Source of the DNA: WHSV01 sp050694055
Lineage (GTDB): Bacteria > Actinomycetota > CADDZG01 > WHSQ01
DNA: 64,000 nt
Reading direction: 5' to 3'
Assembly: GCA_050694055.1 (NCBI GenBank)
Contig: JBOGWX010000053.1
Coordinates: 62,001 to 126,000 of the forward strand
Shown here in pieces: positions 43,425-51,657 of this stretch. Both the position numbers and the translations under genes were made by a program. Position 1 is the first letter of the stretch. Every line of letters begins with the position of its first letter. The notes under the pieces are model-generated. The model did no database searches, was not told the DNA's origin, and was given only the letters and a program-made list of their open reading frames with translations.

Positions 43425-44342
43425 GTGCACGCCGTATCCGAGCGAGGGAGGTTGAGCTCCATCAAGGGCGTGAGCGCGCGGGCGAAGCTGCGCCTCGAGA
43501 CCGCGCGTGCTCGTTACGGATGGCTCGATGTCATGCTTACGACGTTCAAGCGGTTCACCGACGAGGACGGGGGCTTCTATGCTGCCGGCCTGACCTACTA
43601 CATCTTTTTCTCGATCTTCCCGCTGGTTCTGTTCTCGGTCTCTGCCTTGGGTTTTGCCGTGTTTCTCAGCGAGGAGCTGAAGCAAGAGATCGTCAACGCC
43701 GGAGTCGACGCCTTCCCGCTCATGTCGCAGGTGCTGCAGGAGGACAGCCTGGAGGGGCTGGCGGAGGCGCGCTTCTCGCTGGCCGCAGTGGGTCTCTTGC
43801 TCGTCCTCTACTCGGGCACCGGTGGGATAGTGGCTCTCGAACACGCACTCAATCGCATCCGTGGGCTCGACGACGAGGGGACCTTCGTCCAGAAACGGGT
43901 GAGCGCGCTGAAGTTCCTCGGAACCATCGGGCTCATTGCCCTCCTCTCGGTCGCACTCAGCGGACTAGGTCAGCTCGTCGGTTCACCGCTCGTCAGCGTG
44001 CCCGCCTACCTCGCCGGCATCTCCATGAGCGTCTTGTTGTTCGCCAGTGCCTTCAGGTTTCTGCCGAACGTCAAGCCATCGTGGGGCGAGGTTCTGCCCG
44101 GGGCAATTGCGGCGGGGGCTATCTTCGAGGTGCTGAAGGTTGTGGGTCCTCTCTACCTGGCATCCGGTGAGAGCGGCCGCGACGCTACCTTCGGCGCGTT
44201 CGCGGCCGCCGCCGGACTGCTCGTGTCGGCCTATCTGCTCAGCCAGGTGACGCTGCTGGCGGCGGAGTTGAACGCAGTGCTTGCGGAAAGAAGGCAATCT
44301 CGTGAATTCTCTCTTGCAGACCAAGGTAAGGAGGCACCTTGA
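43425..44342 (+). CDS. YihY/BrkB-family inner-membrane protein
   Basis: 305 residues with six predicted membrane segments. The family motif GGFYAAGLTYYIFFSIFPLV is near residue 48, and conserved LGTIGLIALLSVALSGLG, FLPNVKPSWGEVLPGAIAAG and the Gly/Ala-rich last helices follow. Molecular function is not established for the family (once misassigned as RNase BN). The start is uncertain: GTG 43425 is the longest, but no good ribosome-binding site precedes it; TTG 43449 or GTG 43467 are alternatives. The stop overlaps the next gene's TTG start (TTGA). Confidence 0.88.
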   Translation: MHAVSERGRLSSIKGVSARAKLRLETARARYGWLDVMLTTFKRFTDEDGGFYAAGLTYYIFFSIFPLVLFSVSALGFAVFLSEELKQEIVNAGVDAFPLMSQVLQEDSLEGLAEARFSLAAVGLLLVLYSGTGGIVALEHALNRIRGLDDEGTFVQKRVSALKFLGTIGLIALLSVALSGLGQLVGSPLVSVPAYLAGISMSVLLFASAFRFLPNVKPSWGEVLPGAIAAGAIFEVLKVVGPLYLASGESGRDATFGAFAAAAGLLVSAYLLSQVTLLAAELNAVLAERRQSREFSLADQGKEAP

Positions 44343-44761
44343 GCGACCGACCTACCAACGACGATCTGTACAGGGGCAACGGCCGCAAGAAGTCCGTGGG
44401 CCAGCTGATGAAGGAGATCTCCGAGGACCTCTCGACCCTGGTCCGCAAGGAGATCGACCTGGCAAAGCAGGAGCTTGGCTCATCCGTATCGGCCAAGGCG
44501 CAGGGCATCGTGATCATCGCGATCGCCGGCGTCTTCGGCCTCTTCGCCCTCATCTTTCTGCTGCTGGCGCTGCGGGATGGGCTCGCTGAGTTTCTCTGGA
44601 TCTGGGTCGCCGATATCGTGACGGCTCTCATCTTGGTTCTCGTCGGCGTCGGAGCGGTGCTCTTCGCCAAGAGGAAGCTGGCGACGCCGATCAAGGCCGA
44701 CCTCACCAAACAGACCGTCAAGGAGGACATCGAATGGGCCAAGACCCTCGGCAAACGGTAG
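44339..44761 (+). CDS. DUF1469/holin-like (Phage_holin_3_6) membrane protein
   Basis: 140 residues. The N-terminal amphipathic helix SVGQLMKEISEDLSTLVRKE with EIDLAKQEL is the Actinobacteria holin-superfamily III signature; two membrane helices follow at about 53-75 and 85-108. TTG start with AGGAGG 5 nt upstream. Despite the family name it is a chromosomal envelope protein commonly found beside DUF3618 genes, as here. Confidence 0.87.
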   Translation: MSDRPTNDDLYRGNGRKKSVGQLMKEISEDLSTLVRKEIDLAKQELGSSVSAKAQGIVIIAIAGVFGLFALIFLLLALRDGLAEFLWIWVADIVTALILVLVGVGAVLFAKRKLATPIKADLTKQTVKEDIEWAKTLGKR

Positions 44762-44928
44762 AAGAGATCGAGCGCACGCGCGAGGAGATGGCGGCCAAGG
44801 TCGATCAACTGATCGACGAAGCCAAGGTCGAGGCCGCCGAGATGGGCAAGAAGTTCGCCCTCGGTGCCGCAGCTCTGGTCGGGCTCCTTCTTCTGGGGAT
44901 GATCGCCAAACGCAGGGTTGGAACCTAA
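44734..44928 (+). CDS. DUF3618 small membrane protein
   Basis: 64 residues. VEEIERTREEMAAKVDQLID is the DUF3618 motif and one membrane helix follows (FALGAAALVGLLLLGMIA). AAGGAGG lies 8 nt before the ATG, which is inside the previous gene (28-bp overlap, other frame). Its stop overlaps the convergent thiD stop, so no terminator fits between them. Confidence 0.87.
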   Translation: MGQDPRQTVEEIERTREEMAAKVDQLIDEAKVEAAEMGKKFALGAAALVGLLLLGMIAKRRVGT

Positions 44929-45740
44929 AGCTTCCACCCGGGGTTCACCGGTCCGTAGCCCTTGCCGATCCGAAGGCCGCGCTCGATGGCGCCCGAGACG
45001 AAGCTTTTCGCGGTGCGGACCGCGCGGCCCACGTCGTCTCCGTGCGCGAGGCGCGCCGCGATGGCGGCGGAGAGCGCACATCCGGTGCCGTGGGTGTCCT
45101 CGGTATCGAAGCGCGGTCCGGAGAGTTCGACGAACTCCCTACCGTCGTAGAGAAGATCGACGGCATCGTCACCGGGAAGGTGCCCACCCTTGACCACCAC
45201 GTGCCGAGGTCCCAGGTCGTAAAGCGCGGCTGCGGCCTCCCGCATCGAGGCCAGAGAGGTGATCTCTCCTCCTCCGACCAGACCCTCGGCCTCGTAGAGA
45301 TTAGGCGTGACCACTTCGGCCAACGGCAGCAGCCGCTCGGTCAGCGCCGAGACGGCCTCCGGCGCGAGCAGGTGGTCGCGATGCTTCGACACGAACACGG
45401 GGTCCACCACCAGCTTGCGTATGCCGTTGACCTCCACGGCCTTGGCGACGGCCTCGACTATCCCGGCCGACGATAGCATCCCGGTCTTGGCGGCGTCGAC
45501 TCCGATGTCGCTTACCACCGCGTCGATCTGGGCGATCACGAACTCGGCCGGCACCTCGTGGATCGCGGTGACGGCAACGGTGTTCTGAGCGGTCAGCGCG
45601 GTGAGCGCACTCATGCCGTGGCAGCCGAGCGCCAGAAACGTCTTCAGATCGGCCTGAATCCCGGCTCCCCCACCGGAGTCCGATCCCGCGATCGTGAGGG
45701 CGCGCGGCAGCCTGCTCACCGGTTTCGTAGGTGTTCCCAT
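44925..45740 (-). CDS. thiD: Hydroxymethylpyrimidine/phosphomethylpyrimidine kinase
   Basis: 271 residues from the ATG at 45740. ALTIAGSDSGGGAGIQADLK is the ThiD substrate motif, DPVFVSKHRDHLL and TPNLYEAEGL follow, and DTHGTGCALSAAIA is the ribokinase-type anion hole with catalytic Asp. It phosphorylates HMP and HMP-P for thiamine synthesis. It overlaps thiL by 25 bp. Confidence 0.96.
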   Translation of the reverse strand: MGTPTKPVSRLPRALTIAGSDSGGGAGIQADLKTFLALGCHGMSALTALTAQNTVAVTAIHEVPAEFVIAQIDAVVSDIGVDAAKTGMLSSAGIVEAVAKAVEVNGIRKLVVDPVFVSKHRDHLLAPEAVSALTERLLPLAEVVTPNLYEAEGLVGGGEITSLASMREAAAALYDLGPRHVVVKGGHLPGDDAVDLLYDGREFVELSGPRFDTEDTHGTGCALSAAIAARLAHGDDVGRAVRTAKSFVSGAIERGLRIGKGYGPVNPGWKL

Positions 45741-46732
45741 CCCTCTGCTCTCCAGTCGTCGAGGTCTCGGTCGTCGATGCGCGTGGGCCCGTCGGTCACC
45801 ACTCCTATCTGGGTCAGCCTCGTGCCCAACCGCCCCAGCTCGGCTTGTGCTTCGTTTACCTCTGAGGCATCCAGGCTCAACAGCAACTCGAAGTCCTCTC
45901 CGCCTGTGACCACCAGGGCGACGATATCGATCGTCGGGCGCTTGTGCCCCAGCCAGTTGAGCGCGTCGCTGAACGGCAGATCCCCCAGAGAGACCTCGCA
46001 ACCGACGCCGCTCGCCGCAGTCAGGTGGCCGAGATCAACCGCAAGACCGTCCGAGAGATCGATCATCGCGTGCGCGTAACGAGCCAGGAGGCGTCCCTCG
46101 GCGACGCGCGGATGAGGGCGCTGAGACGCCGCGACGAGCTCTTGTCGCTCCTCGGCCTCGCCGGCATCGAAGGCGATGACCTCCTCGAGCGCGATCAATC
46201 CCCCCGCCGCGCCACCGAGGGTGCCGGTGACGCACAGCGCGTCTCCCGGCCGGGCGCCGCTTCTCAGAATCGGGCCCCGATCGGGGGCGATCCCCAGCAT
46301 TGCCACCGAAGCGCTGATCTCCCGGCCCGAACTGAAGTCCCCGCCGACCAAGCCGGTCCCGAGCTCGTGACACAGCGCTGCCATCCCCGCCGCCAGGTCG
46401 TCCACGAAGGTCACCTCCGTGTCCGGTCGGAGAGCAACGCCGGCCACCGCTCGCCACGGACGACCTCCCATCGCCGCGATGTCCGAGGCGTTGCTGGCGA
46501 TCAGCTTCCAGCCGACGTCGTAACCGCTCGAGTAGGCCGGCCGAAAATCCACGTCCTCGACCATGAGATCGGTCGTGAACAACAGATGCCCCTGGGGCGA
46601 GGGAAAAGCCGCGGTATCGTCTCCGCTCCACAGCTCCCCCTCGGCCGGCTGCCCGAAGCGGGGCACGATCCGGTCGATCAGAGCATGTTCGCCGAGGTCG
46701 CCGACGGTGAGATGGGGCTCGCCGTTCTTCAA
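45716..46732 (-). CDS. thiL: Thiamine-monophosphate kinase
   Basis: 338 residues. TVGDLGEHALIDRIVPRF, WSGDDTAAFPSPQGHLLFTT (metal Asp), GWKLIASNASDIAAMGGRP and MIDLSDGLAVDLGHL are ThiL motifs; VTGGEDFELLLSLD is the C-terminal signature. It makes thiamine diphosphate from thiamine phosphate. TTG start at 46732 with GAGGGGA upstream. It pairs with thiD in one unit after pckA. Confidence 0.95.
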   Translation of the reverse strand: MKNGEPHLTVGDLGEHALIDRIVPRFGQPAEGELWSGDDTAAFPSPQGHLLFTTDLMVEDVDFRPAYSSGYDVGWKLIASNASDIAAMGGRPWRAVAGVALRPDTEVTFVDDLAAGMAALCHELGTGLVGGDFSSGREISASVAMLGIAPDRGPILRSGARPGDALCVTGTLGGAAGGLIALEEVIAFDAGEAEERQELVAASQRPHPRVAEGRLLARYAHAMIDLSDGLAVDLGHLTAASGVGCEVSLGDLPFSDALNWLGHKRPTIDIVALVVTGGEDFELLLSLDASEVNEAQAELGRLGTRLTQIGVVTDGPTRIDDRDLDDWRAEGWEHLRNR

Positions 46733-46759
46733 CTCAGTGGTCCCCTCATGAAGCCGGTC

Positions 46760-48334
46760 TCAGTCGGCCGACGGACCGGCCTCGACTACCTCTGAAGGCA
46801 CCGAGCTGCGGTACTGCTCGAAGTTCTTGGCGAACATGCGAGCCAGCTCACGCGCTCGAGCGTCGTACTCGTTTGGGTCGGACCACGTCTGGCGGGGGTC
46901 GAGCACCTCCGTGGGAACATCCGGACACGCGACCGGGACGTCGACGTTGAAGATCGCATGGCGACGCGTCTCGACCGCGTCCAGAGCACCGGACGTGGCG
47001 GCGTTGACCATTGTCCTGGTGTGGGATAGTTCCATGCGTTCACCGATCCCGTAGGGACCGCCCGTCCAGCCGGTGTTGACGAGGTACACGCTCGACCCGT
47101 GCTTCTCGATGCGCTCTCGGAGCATCTCCGCGTAGACCCGGGGATGCAACGGAAGAAAGGGGGCGCCGAAGCACGTCGAAAAGCTGGGCTCCGGCTCGTC
47201 GCCGAGGCCCGCCTCGGTGCCGGCGAGCTTCGACGTGAAACCGGACAGGAAATGGTACATCGCGGCATCGGGCGACAGCCGGGAGATCGGCGGCAGGACG
47301 CCGAACGCGTCCGCCGTCAAGAACACCACGGTGTTTGCGTGCCCGGCTCGTCCTTCTGCCACGAAGTTCGGAATGTACTCGAGCGGATAAGCCACGCGCG
47401 TGTTCTCGGTGAGTGAGTCGTCGTCGTACCGCGGCACTCTGGTGACGGGATCGATGACCACGTTCTCGATGACGGACCCGAACTTGATGGCCTCGTAGAT
47501 CTGGGGTTCCTTCTCTTTCGACAGATTGATGCACTTCGCATAGCAGCCGCCCTCGAAGTTGAAGATGCCGTTGTCGGACCAGCCGTGCTCGTCGTCCCCG
47601 ATGAGTCGGCGGGTCGGGTCGGCCGACAGGGTCGTCTTTCCCGTCCCAGATAGCCCGAAGAACAGCGCGACCTTGCCATCGTCGCCCACGTTGGCCGAGC
47701 AGTGCATCCCTACCGCGCCTTGCTCGGGGAACAAATAGTTGCCCGAAGTAAAGATCGACTTCTTGATCTCGCCGGCGTAGTGAGACCCGACGATGAGCAC
47801 GAGCTCGCGCTCGAGGTCGAGTCCCACGAACGTCTCGGTGCGCGTTCCGTCTCGTTCGGGCACGGCTTCGAAGGTAGGGGACGAGAGACTGACGAACTCG
47901 GGCTCGAAGTCTTCTAGCTCGTCGCGAGACGGTCGGCGAAAGAGCTGCTGAGCAAACAGAGCGTGCCACGCGAACTCGGCAACCACGCGCAACTTGATTC
48001 GATACTGAGGATCGGCGCCGATAAAGCCGTCGATCACGAAGAGCTCTCTTCCCTCGAGATGAGCACGCACGCGGTCGTAGAGAGCGTCGAACTTCTCGAG
48101 TTCGAAGGGCTGGTTTCGGGCCCCCCAGTCGATCTCGTCCGCGGACTTGCCGTGCCGGACCAAGAACCGATCCTTAGGAGAACGCCCCGTCAGCCTTCCG
48201 GTCACGGCAACCAGGGCCCCAGTGTTGGACAGTTGCGCCTCGCCGCGCGCGATCGCCAGCTCGACGAGCTCGGCCGGACTGGGATTTAAGTGCAGTCTGC
48301 CCGGATTCTTGATCCCTGCAACGTCAGACGACAT
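46760..48334 (-). CDS. pckA: Phosphoenolpyruvate carboxykinase (ATP-type)
   Basis: 524 residues from ATG 48334; a GTG 11 codons upstream (48367) is the alternative start, but GGAG lies 5 nt before the ATG. RLTGRSPKDRFLVRHG is the oxaloacetate-binding start, GLSGTGKTTLSADP the Walker A (kinase-1a), IGDDEHGWSDNGIFNFEGGC kinase-2, and NTGWTGGPYGIGERM follows. It converts oxaloacetate to PEP, the first step of gluconeogenesis. Most actinobacteria use the GTP enzyme, so the ATP type is informative. Confidence 0.96.
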   Translation of the reverse strand: MSSDVAGIKNPGRLHLNPSPAELVELAIARGEAQLSNTGALVAVTGRLTGRSPKDRFLVRHGKSADEIDWGARNQPFELEKFDALYDRVRAHLEGRELFVIDGFIGADPQYRIKLRVVAEFAWHALFAQQLFRRPSRDELEDFEPEFVSLSSPTFEAVPERDGTRTETFVGLDLERELVLIVGSHYAGEIKKSIFTSGNYLFPEQGAVGMHCSANVGDDGKVALFFGLSGTGKTTLSADPTRRLIGDDEHGWSDNGIFNFEGGCYAKCINLSKEKEPQIYEAIKFGSVIENVVIDPVTRVPRYDDDSLTENTRVAYPLEYIPNFVAEGRAGHANTVVFLTADAFGVLPPISRLSPDAAMYHFLSGFTSKLAGTEAGLGDEPEPSFSTCFGAPFLPLHPRVYAEMLRERIEKHGSSVYLVNTGWTGGPYGIGERMELSHTRTMVNAATSGALDAVETRRHAIFNVDVPVACPDVPTEVLDPRQTWSDPNEYDARARELARMFAKNFEQYRSSVPSEVVEAGPSAD

Positions 48335-48514
48335 GAACTCCGCTTCTCCCTCGATATGCCCTTGCACGCTCGCCGGCTGGGTCGAAGCCTACCCTTTACT
48401 CTGGGGGCCACAGAGGAAGCGTTGCGCCCCACCACACGTACGCTCATCTGGACTAGACTCCCTGCACTTCTCGCAAACCGGTCGACCCGGACCGCCGAAA
48501 AGGAGGACCCTGGA

Positions 48515-48754
48515 GTGGCAGAAGTTCAGGCTTACGTTCTGATTCAGACCGAGGTCGGTAAGGCTGCGCAAGTAGCCAATGAGGTCCGCGATATCGATGG
48601 CGTCAACGCGGCGGAGGACGTCACGGGTCCGTACGACGTCATCGTGCGCGCTAGTGCCGGAAACGTCGACGACCTGGGAAAGCTCGTCGTGGCGAAGATT
48701 CAGGCTGTCGACGGGATCACGCGCACCCTCACCTGTCCCGTCGTCCACTTGTAG
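48515..48754 (+). CDS. Stand-alone Lrp/AsnC ligand-binding (RAM) domain protein
   Basis: 79 residues. The GTG at 48515 has AAGGAGGA 8 nt upstream. AYVLIQTEVGKAAQVANEVR, then GVNAAEDVTGPYDVIVRASA, then LTCPVVHL is a complete AsnC-type C-terminal domain with no HTH before it. Such domains form oligomers and bind small molecules, often amino acids. The function of the stand-alone form is unknown. It lies just before the F-x-x-G-Q-E repeat genes, in the same direction. Confidence 0.88.
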   Translation: MAEVQAYVLIQTEVGKAAQVANEVRDIDGVNAAEDVTGPYDVIVRASAGNVDDLGKLVVAKIQAVDGITRTLTCPVVHL

Positions 48755-48803
48755 GACGGTTCTCGACGCGTTATCCCGCCTCCTCGCAGGGTAACAAGTG
48801 AGT

Positions 48804-48819
48804 ACGAGCAACTGCTCGT
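48804..48819. promoter_or_regulatory. Inverted repeat before the first repeat-protein gene
   Basis: ACGAGCA-AC-TGCTCGT is a perfect 7-bp dyad with a 2-nt spacer, ending 29 bp before the ATG at 48849. Candidate operator or leader hairpin. Confidence 0.4.
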
Positions 48820-48848
48820 GCACGATTACGCATGAGAGGAGCATCCAC

Positions 48849-49111
48849 ATGGACCATCACCGCGAACATCCTGCCAAGGGCATTCAGCCGGATGACGGCT
48901 TCGAGGAGGGCCAGCGCGTCTCTCCGCGTGACGCCGACGACGAAGCGGAACCTCGTTTCAGCAGGGGCCAGGAGAAGACCGGTCTCACTCCCGAGAAGGT
49001 GAAACACGAGGACTTCGCCCGGGGCCAGGATTCCGACGTCCCCACCGTCGAAAGGAGCGGGAGGGACGTTTCAGCGAGGGTCAGGAGAAGCTTCCCCACT
49101 CCGACGGCTAA
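48849..49111 (+). CDS. Small hydrophilic F-x-x-G-Q-E repeat protein (with one apparent frameshift)
   Basis: The ATG at 48849 has GAGAGGAG upstream. The product is highly charged and Cys-free, with no membrane segment. It reads as 19-residue units: GFEEGQRVSPRDADDEAEP, RFSRGQEKTGLTPEKVKHE, DFARGQDSDVPHRRKEREG and RFSEGQEKLPHSDG. The third unit becomes exactly 19 residues, and the fourth appears, only if the C4 run at 49040-49043 is read as C5. In the sequence as given the frame instead runs on to 49211 and loses the repeat. The corrected frame stops with TAA at 49109-49111, just before a strong terminator. I take this as a real gene with a one-base deletion or a sequencing error. The related gene at 49270 supports this. 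Confidence 0.7.
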
Positions 49112-49131
49112 GGCACAATTCGCACCTTTGG

Positions 49132-49167
49132 GGCCCGCAGCGCATTCACTCGCGTTGCGGGCCTTTT
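49132..49167 (+). terminator. Rho-independent terminator
   Basis: GGCCCGCA / TGCGGGCC stem (49132-49139 with 49156-49163) followed by TTTT, 20 bp after the stop of the repeat-protein gene. Confidence 0.85.
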
Positions 49168-49181
49168 GGTGCACGGCGATT

Positions 49182-49194
49182 GACCGCTGCGGTC
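49182..49194. promoter_or_regulatory. Palindrome at a candidate promoter of the second repeat-protein gene
   Basis: GACCGC-T-GCGGTC is a perfect inverted repeat overlapping TTGACC (49180-49185), which has TAGAAG 15 nt downstream as a poor -10. It lies in the 158-bp spacer after the terminator. Confidence 0.35.
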
Positions 49195-49269
49195 GCTCGG
49201 TAGAAGCTTGAGCTTGGCGCGGGGATGGTCAAGGCCAGCCAGGAAACCCCTCGACCTCAGGAGGCGTCG

Positions 49270-49497
49270 ATGGATCAGCACAAGGACGACCACTCCGGCC
49301 ACGGCTTCGGTAAGGGTCAGGAGAAGTCTCCCGACACGCACGAGAAGGAGCACGAGGGCGACTTCGCGAGCGGCCAGGAGATGCACGACGCGGCGCGCGA
49401 GAAGATCAAGCCCGATTTTGCGCGCGGCGAAGACGAAGAGGATCTCGAGCGCGAAGCGGTACGGCCGGACTACGCCAGAGGCCAGGACAAGAGCTAA
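49270..49497 (+). CDS. Small acidic F-x-x-G-Q-E repeat protein
   Basis: 75 residues. CAGGAGG lies 5 nt before the ATG at 49270; a longer start at 49225 exists but lacks a ribosome-binding site. After MDQHKDDHSGH come units GFGKGQEKSPDTHEKEHEG (19), DFASGQEMHDAAREKIKP (18), DFARGEDEEDLEREAVRP (18) and the half-unit DYARGQDKS. Very hydrophilic, no Cys, Trp or membrane segment; probably disordered or a repeat of short helices. It is paralogous to the gene at 48849. Low-complexity charged repeat proteins of this style (for example GsiB) are often stress-induced, but function here is unknown. Its stop overlaps the convergent PfpI gene's stop. Confidence 0.8.
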   Translation: MDQHKDDHSGHGFGKGQEKSPDTHEKEHEGDFASGQEMHDAAREKIKPDFARGEDEEDLEREAVRPDYARGQDKS

Positions 49498-50021
49498 CTC
49501 GCCGCCGCTTCAATTAGCTCCCGGCAGAAATCCGGGATGTCCTCGACCACGCGCCCCCAAACGATGTTGCCGTCTCGGAACGCGGGCTCGTCCACCCATT
49601 TCGCACCCGCGTTTACGAGATCGTCTTTGATACCCAGACTGCCGGTGGCTCGCTTGCCGTCAACTATGCCGGCCGAGATGCCGACGAGCCCGGCGTGACA
49701 GATGAGTCCGACGATCTTTCCCTGCTCGTGAGCCGCGCGTACGAGACCGGTGACCGCTTCGTGACGACGCAGCTTGTCGGGTGCCCAGCCCCCCGGCACG
49801 ACGACGACGTCGAAGTCGTTCGCCGAGACATCGGACGCGCTTGCGTCGCTGGTCGCCTCGAGGGCGTTCTTTCCACGGTAGCTGGCCCCCGCGTGGGGGC
49901 CGACGATGGTGACCTGTGCCCCCTCCTCTTGCAGGCGCATGACCGTGACCCAGAACTCGAGGTCCTCGAACCCCTCGTCGACGAAGACCGCCGCCCTCGT
50001 GCCCTCGAGACGGCGCGCCAT
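49494..50021 (-). CDS. DJ-1/PfpI-family protein (class I amidotransferase-like)
   Basis: 175 residues. AAVFVDEGFEDLEFWVTVMR, FDVVVVPGGWAPDKLR and IVGLICHAGLVGISAGIVDG give the nucleophile elbow with Cys followed by His, and the conserved N-terminal Glu. The family includes glyoxalase III, deglycase and general stress protein 18-like members; the residues fit the PfpI/YhbO branch. It is the last gene of the glp-dha-pgsA transcript, overlapping the SDR stop by 1 bp. Detoxifying methylglyoxal derived from dihydroxyacetone phosphate would fit the context, but is an inference. Confidence 0.88.
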   Translation of the reverse strand: MARRLEGTRAAVFVDEGFEDLEFWVTVMRLQEEGAQVTIVGPHAGASYRGKNALEATSDASASDVSANDFDVVVVPGGWAPDKLRRHEAVTGLVRAAHEQGKIVGLICHAGLVGISAGIVDGKRATGSLGIKDDLVNAGAKWVDEPAFRDGNIVWGRVVEDIPDFCRELIEAAAS

Positions 50022-51076
50022 CAGTCCTTGGGCTCCAGCTCGCCGGTGTAACTGGGGGGTGGAGGTATCTCGCCCTCGTCGATGAGCCAGCGCACGGTTC
50101 TCTCCAGCGTGTCCTCGATCGGCGTGTACTCGAGCCCGAGTTCGCGCGCCGCGCGCGATCCGTCGTACGCATGGCCGTGCACCAAGGTGCGTACCATCTC
50201 GGAGCAGACCGGTGGAGCCTGGTCGTGTCCGTCCTGCGACCCGCTCGAGAGCGCCTGGCGCATGCGCAGCACGTTCGCCGCGACCGCCGCACCTCCGATG
50301 GCGAGCCTTCCGGGCACGAAGCGCGGCACGTACTTGACCCCGGTGATGCGTGCCATCACACCGAGCGCGTCGATCGCAGAGATCGTTCCGCTGTTCAGCA
50401 CGTAGCGGTTCCAGGGCCTGCCCTTGGCCTCCGCCAGAAGGTGTCCGCGGGTGCAATCATCGATGTCCACGAGACTGAAGCGGGTGTTCACGAAGTACTT
50501 CAGCCTGCCCGTGACGTAGTAAACGATGATCTTCGCCGTCCCTCCGGCGCGCCCCGGTCCCTGTACCGACGACGGGTTCACGCACACCAGCTCGAGCCCC
50601 TTGGAACGAGCCCTGTTCATGACCGCGCTTTCCGCTTCGTACTTCGACCGCTCGTACTCGGACAAGAACCATCCTCGGTGCATCGAGTCCTCACGCCCGA
50701 CCGTCCGGCTCTTTTCGCCCAGGGTGGCAGCAGACGACGTATAGACCATCCGTCGGACGCCCAACCTCAGTGCCGCCTCCACGACGTTCAGCGAGCCCTG
50801 AACGTTCACCTGGAACAGGGGCGAACGGTCCTTGAGACAGAAGGCGTTCAGCCCGGCGGCGTGGTACACGACGTCGCACCCGACCATCGCCTTCTCCAGG
50901 CCTTCGGGGTCGAGCAGGTCGGCCGTGACCGGCGTCGCGCCCATCGCCTCGAGCTTGCGCCGAGACTCATCCGAGCGGCACAGGGCCGCCACCTCGCGCC
51001 CCTCCTTAACGAGTCCCTCGAGAATGGCGCTGCCTAAAAGGCCGGTGCCGCCGGTCATGAAGGTCTTGTCGGCCAT
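50021..51076 (-). CDS. Extended short-chain dehydrogenase (NAD-dependent epimerase/dehydratase family)
   Basis: 351 residues. KTFMTGGTGLLGSAILEGLV is the NAD(P) glycine motif, VVYHAAGLNAF and VYTSSAATLG follow, and the catalytic Tyr-x3-Lys is YERSK. It resembles dihydroflavonol-4-reductase-like and hopanoid-associated sugar epimerase-like SDRs. The substrate cannot be predicted. It is 2 bp after pgsA, in one operon. Confidence 0.85.
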   Translation of the reverse strand: MADKTFMTGGTGLLGSAILEGLVKEGREVAALCRSDESRRKLEAMGATPVTADLLDPEGLEKAMVGCDVVYHAAGLNAFCLKDRSPLFQVNVQGSLNVVEAALRLGVRRMVYTSSAATLGEKSRTVGREDSMHRGWFLSEYERSKYEAESAVMNRARSKGLELVCVNPSSVQGPGRAGGTAKIIVYYVTGRLKYFVNTRFSLVDIDDCTRGHLLAEAKGRPWNRYVLNSGTISAIDALGVMARITGVKYVPRFVPGRLAIGGAAVAANVLRMRQALSSGSQDGHDQAPPVCSEMVRTLVHGHAYDGSRAARELGLEYTPIEDTLERTVRWLIDEGEIPPPPSYTGELEPKD

Positions 51077-51078
51077 GG

Positions 51079-51657
51079 CTACCGGCCCCGTCCCGACAGA
51101 GTCAGCAGATGCGAGAAGCGGCTCAGATACTCAACTCCCGACATCACGGTTATGCCGGCCGCGATCAACATGGCCCACTCGTCGAGAAGAAGGGGGCCGA
51201 TGTCGAGAGGCCATCTGATGATCGCCAGCGTGATTGCGACGAACTGCACATTGGCCTTGAGCTTCCCCCAGATCGACGGCTTCATGACGGTTCCGTCTGC
51301 GGCGATGAGTCCGCGCAGACCCATGATCATAAGTTCGCGCCCCACGATGATGGTAGCCACCCACATCGACGCCCGATCTTCCTGGACGAGCGCTATCAAG
51401 ACTCCCGTTACCAGCAGCTTGTCGGCGGTGGTGTCCAAAAAGGCCCCGAACGACGTGACCGCGCCCCACTTGCGCGCCAGCTTGCCGTCGAAGAAGTCGG
51501 TCAGCGTCGCGACCACGAAGAGCACGGCCGCGGTCCCGAACGAGTAGCGGAGACCGTCGCCGAGAGCGATGAGGGCCATTACGACCGGAACGAGCGCAAT
51601 GCGGGCGTAGGTCAGGGCCGTGAGCCATCGAACCGCCCGCTGATTGACCACGTTCAC
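51079..51657 (-). CDS. pgsA: CDP-diacylglycerol-glycerol-3-phosphate 3-phosphatidyltransferase
   Basis: 192 residues from a GTG at 51657 that overlaps the previous stop (GTGA). The CDP-alcohol phosphatidyltransferase motif D-G-x2-A-R-x8-G-x3-D-x3-D is FFDGKLARKWGAVTSFGAFL with DTTADK following. Four to five membrane helices. PgsA joins CDP-diacylglycerol and glycerol-3-phosphate, and its place in a glycerol-3-phosphate operon fits that substrate. Phosphatidylinositol-phosphate synthase is the main alternative in actinobacteria, but TYARIALVPVVMALIA at the start is PgsA-like. Confidence 0.88.
   Translation of the reverse strand: MNVVNQRAVRWLTALTYARIALVPVVMALIALGDGLRYSFGTAAVLFVVATLTDFFDGKLARKWGAVTSFGAFLDTTADKLLVTGVLIALVQEDRASMWVATIIVGRELMIMGLRGLIAADGTVMKPSIWGKLKANVQFVAITLAIIRWPLDIGPLLLDEWAMLIAAGITVMSGVEYLSRFSHLLTLSGRGR

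Noticed and set aside
44339..44761. Holin-family protein taken as a sign of a prophage
   Set aside because: No other phage gene is near. The DUF1469 plus DUF3618 pair is a normal chromosomal envelope cluster in actinobacteria.
49112..49211. Continuation of the uncorrected first repeat-protein frame
   Set aside because: It passes through the terminator hairpin and has no repeat units; the frame-corrected stop at 49109-49111 fits much better.
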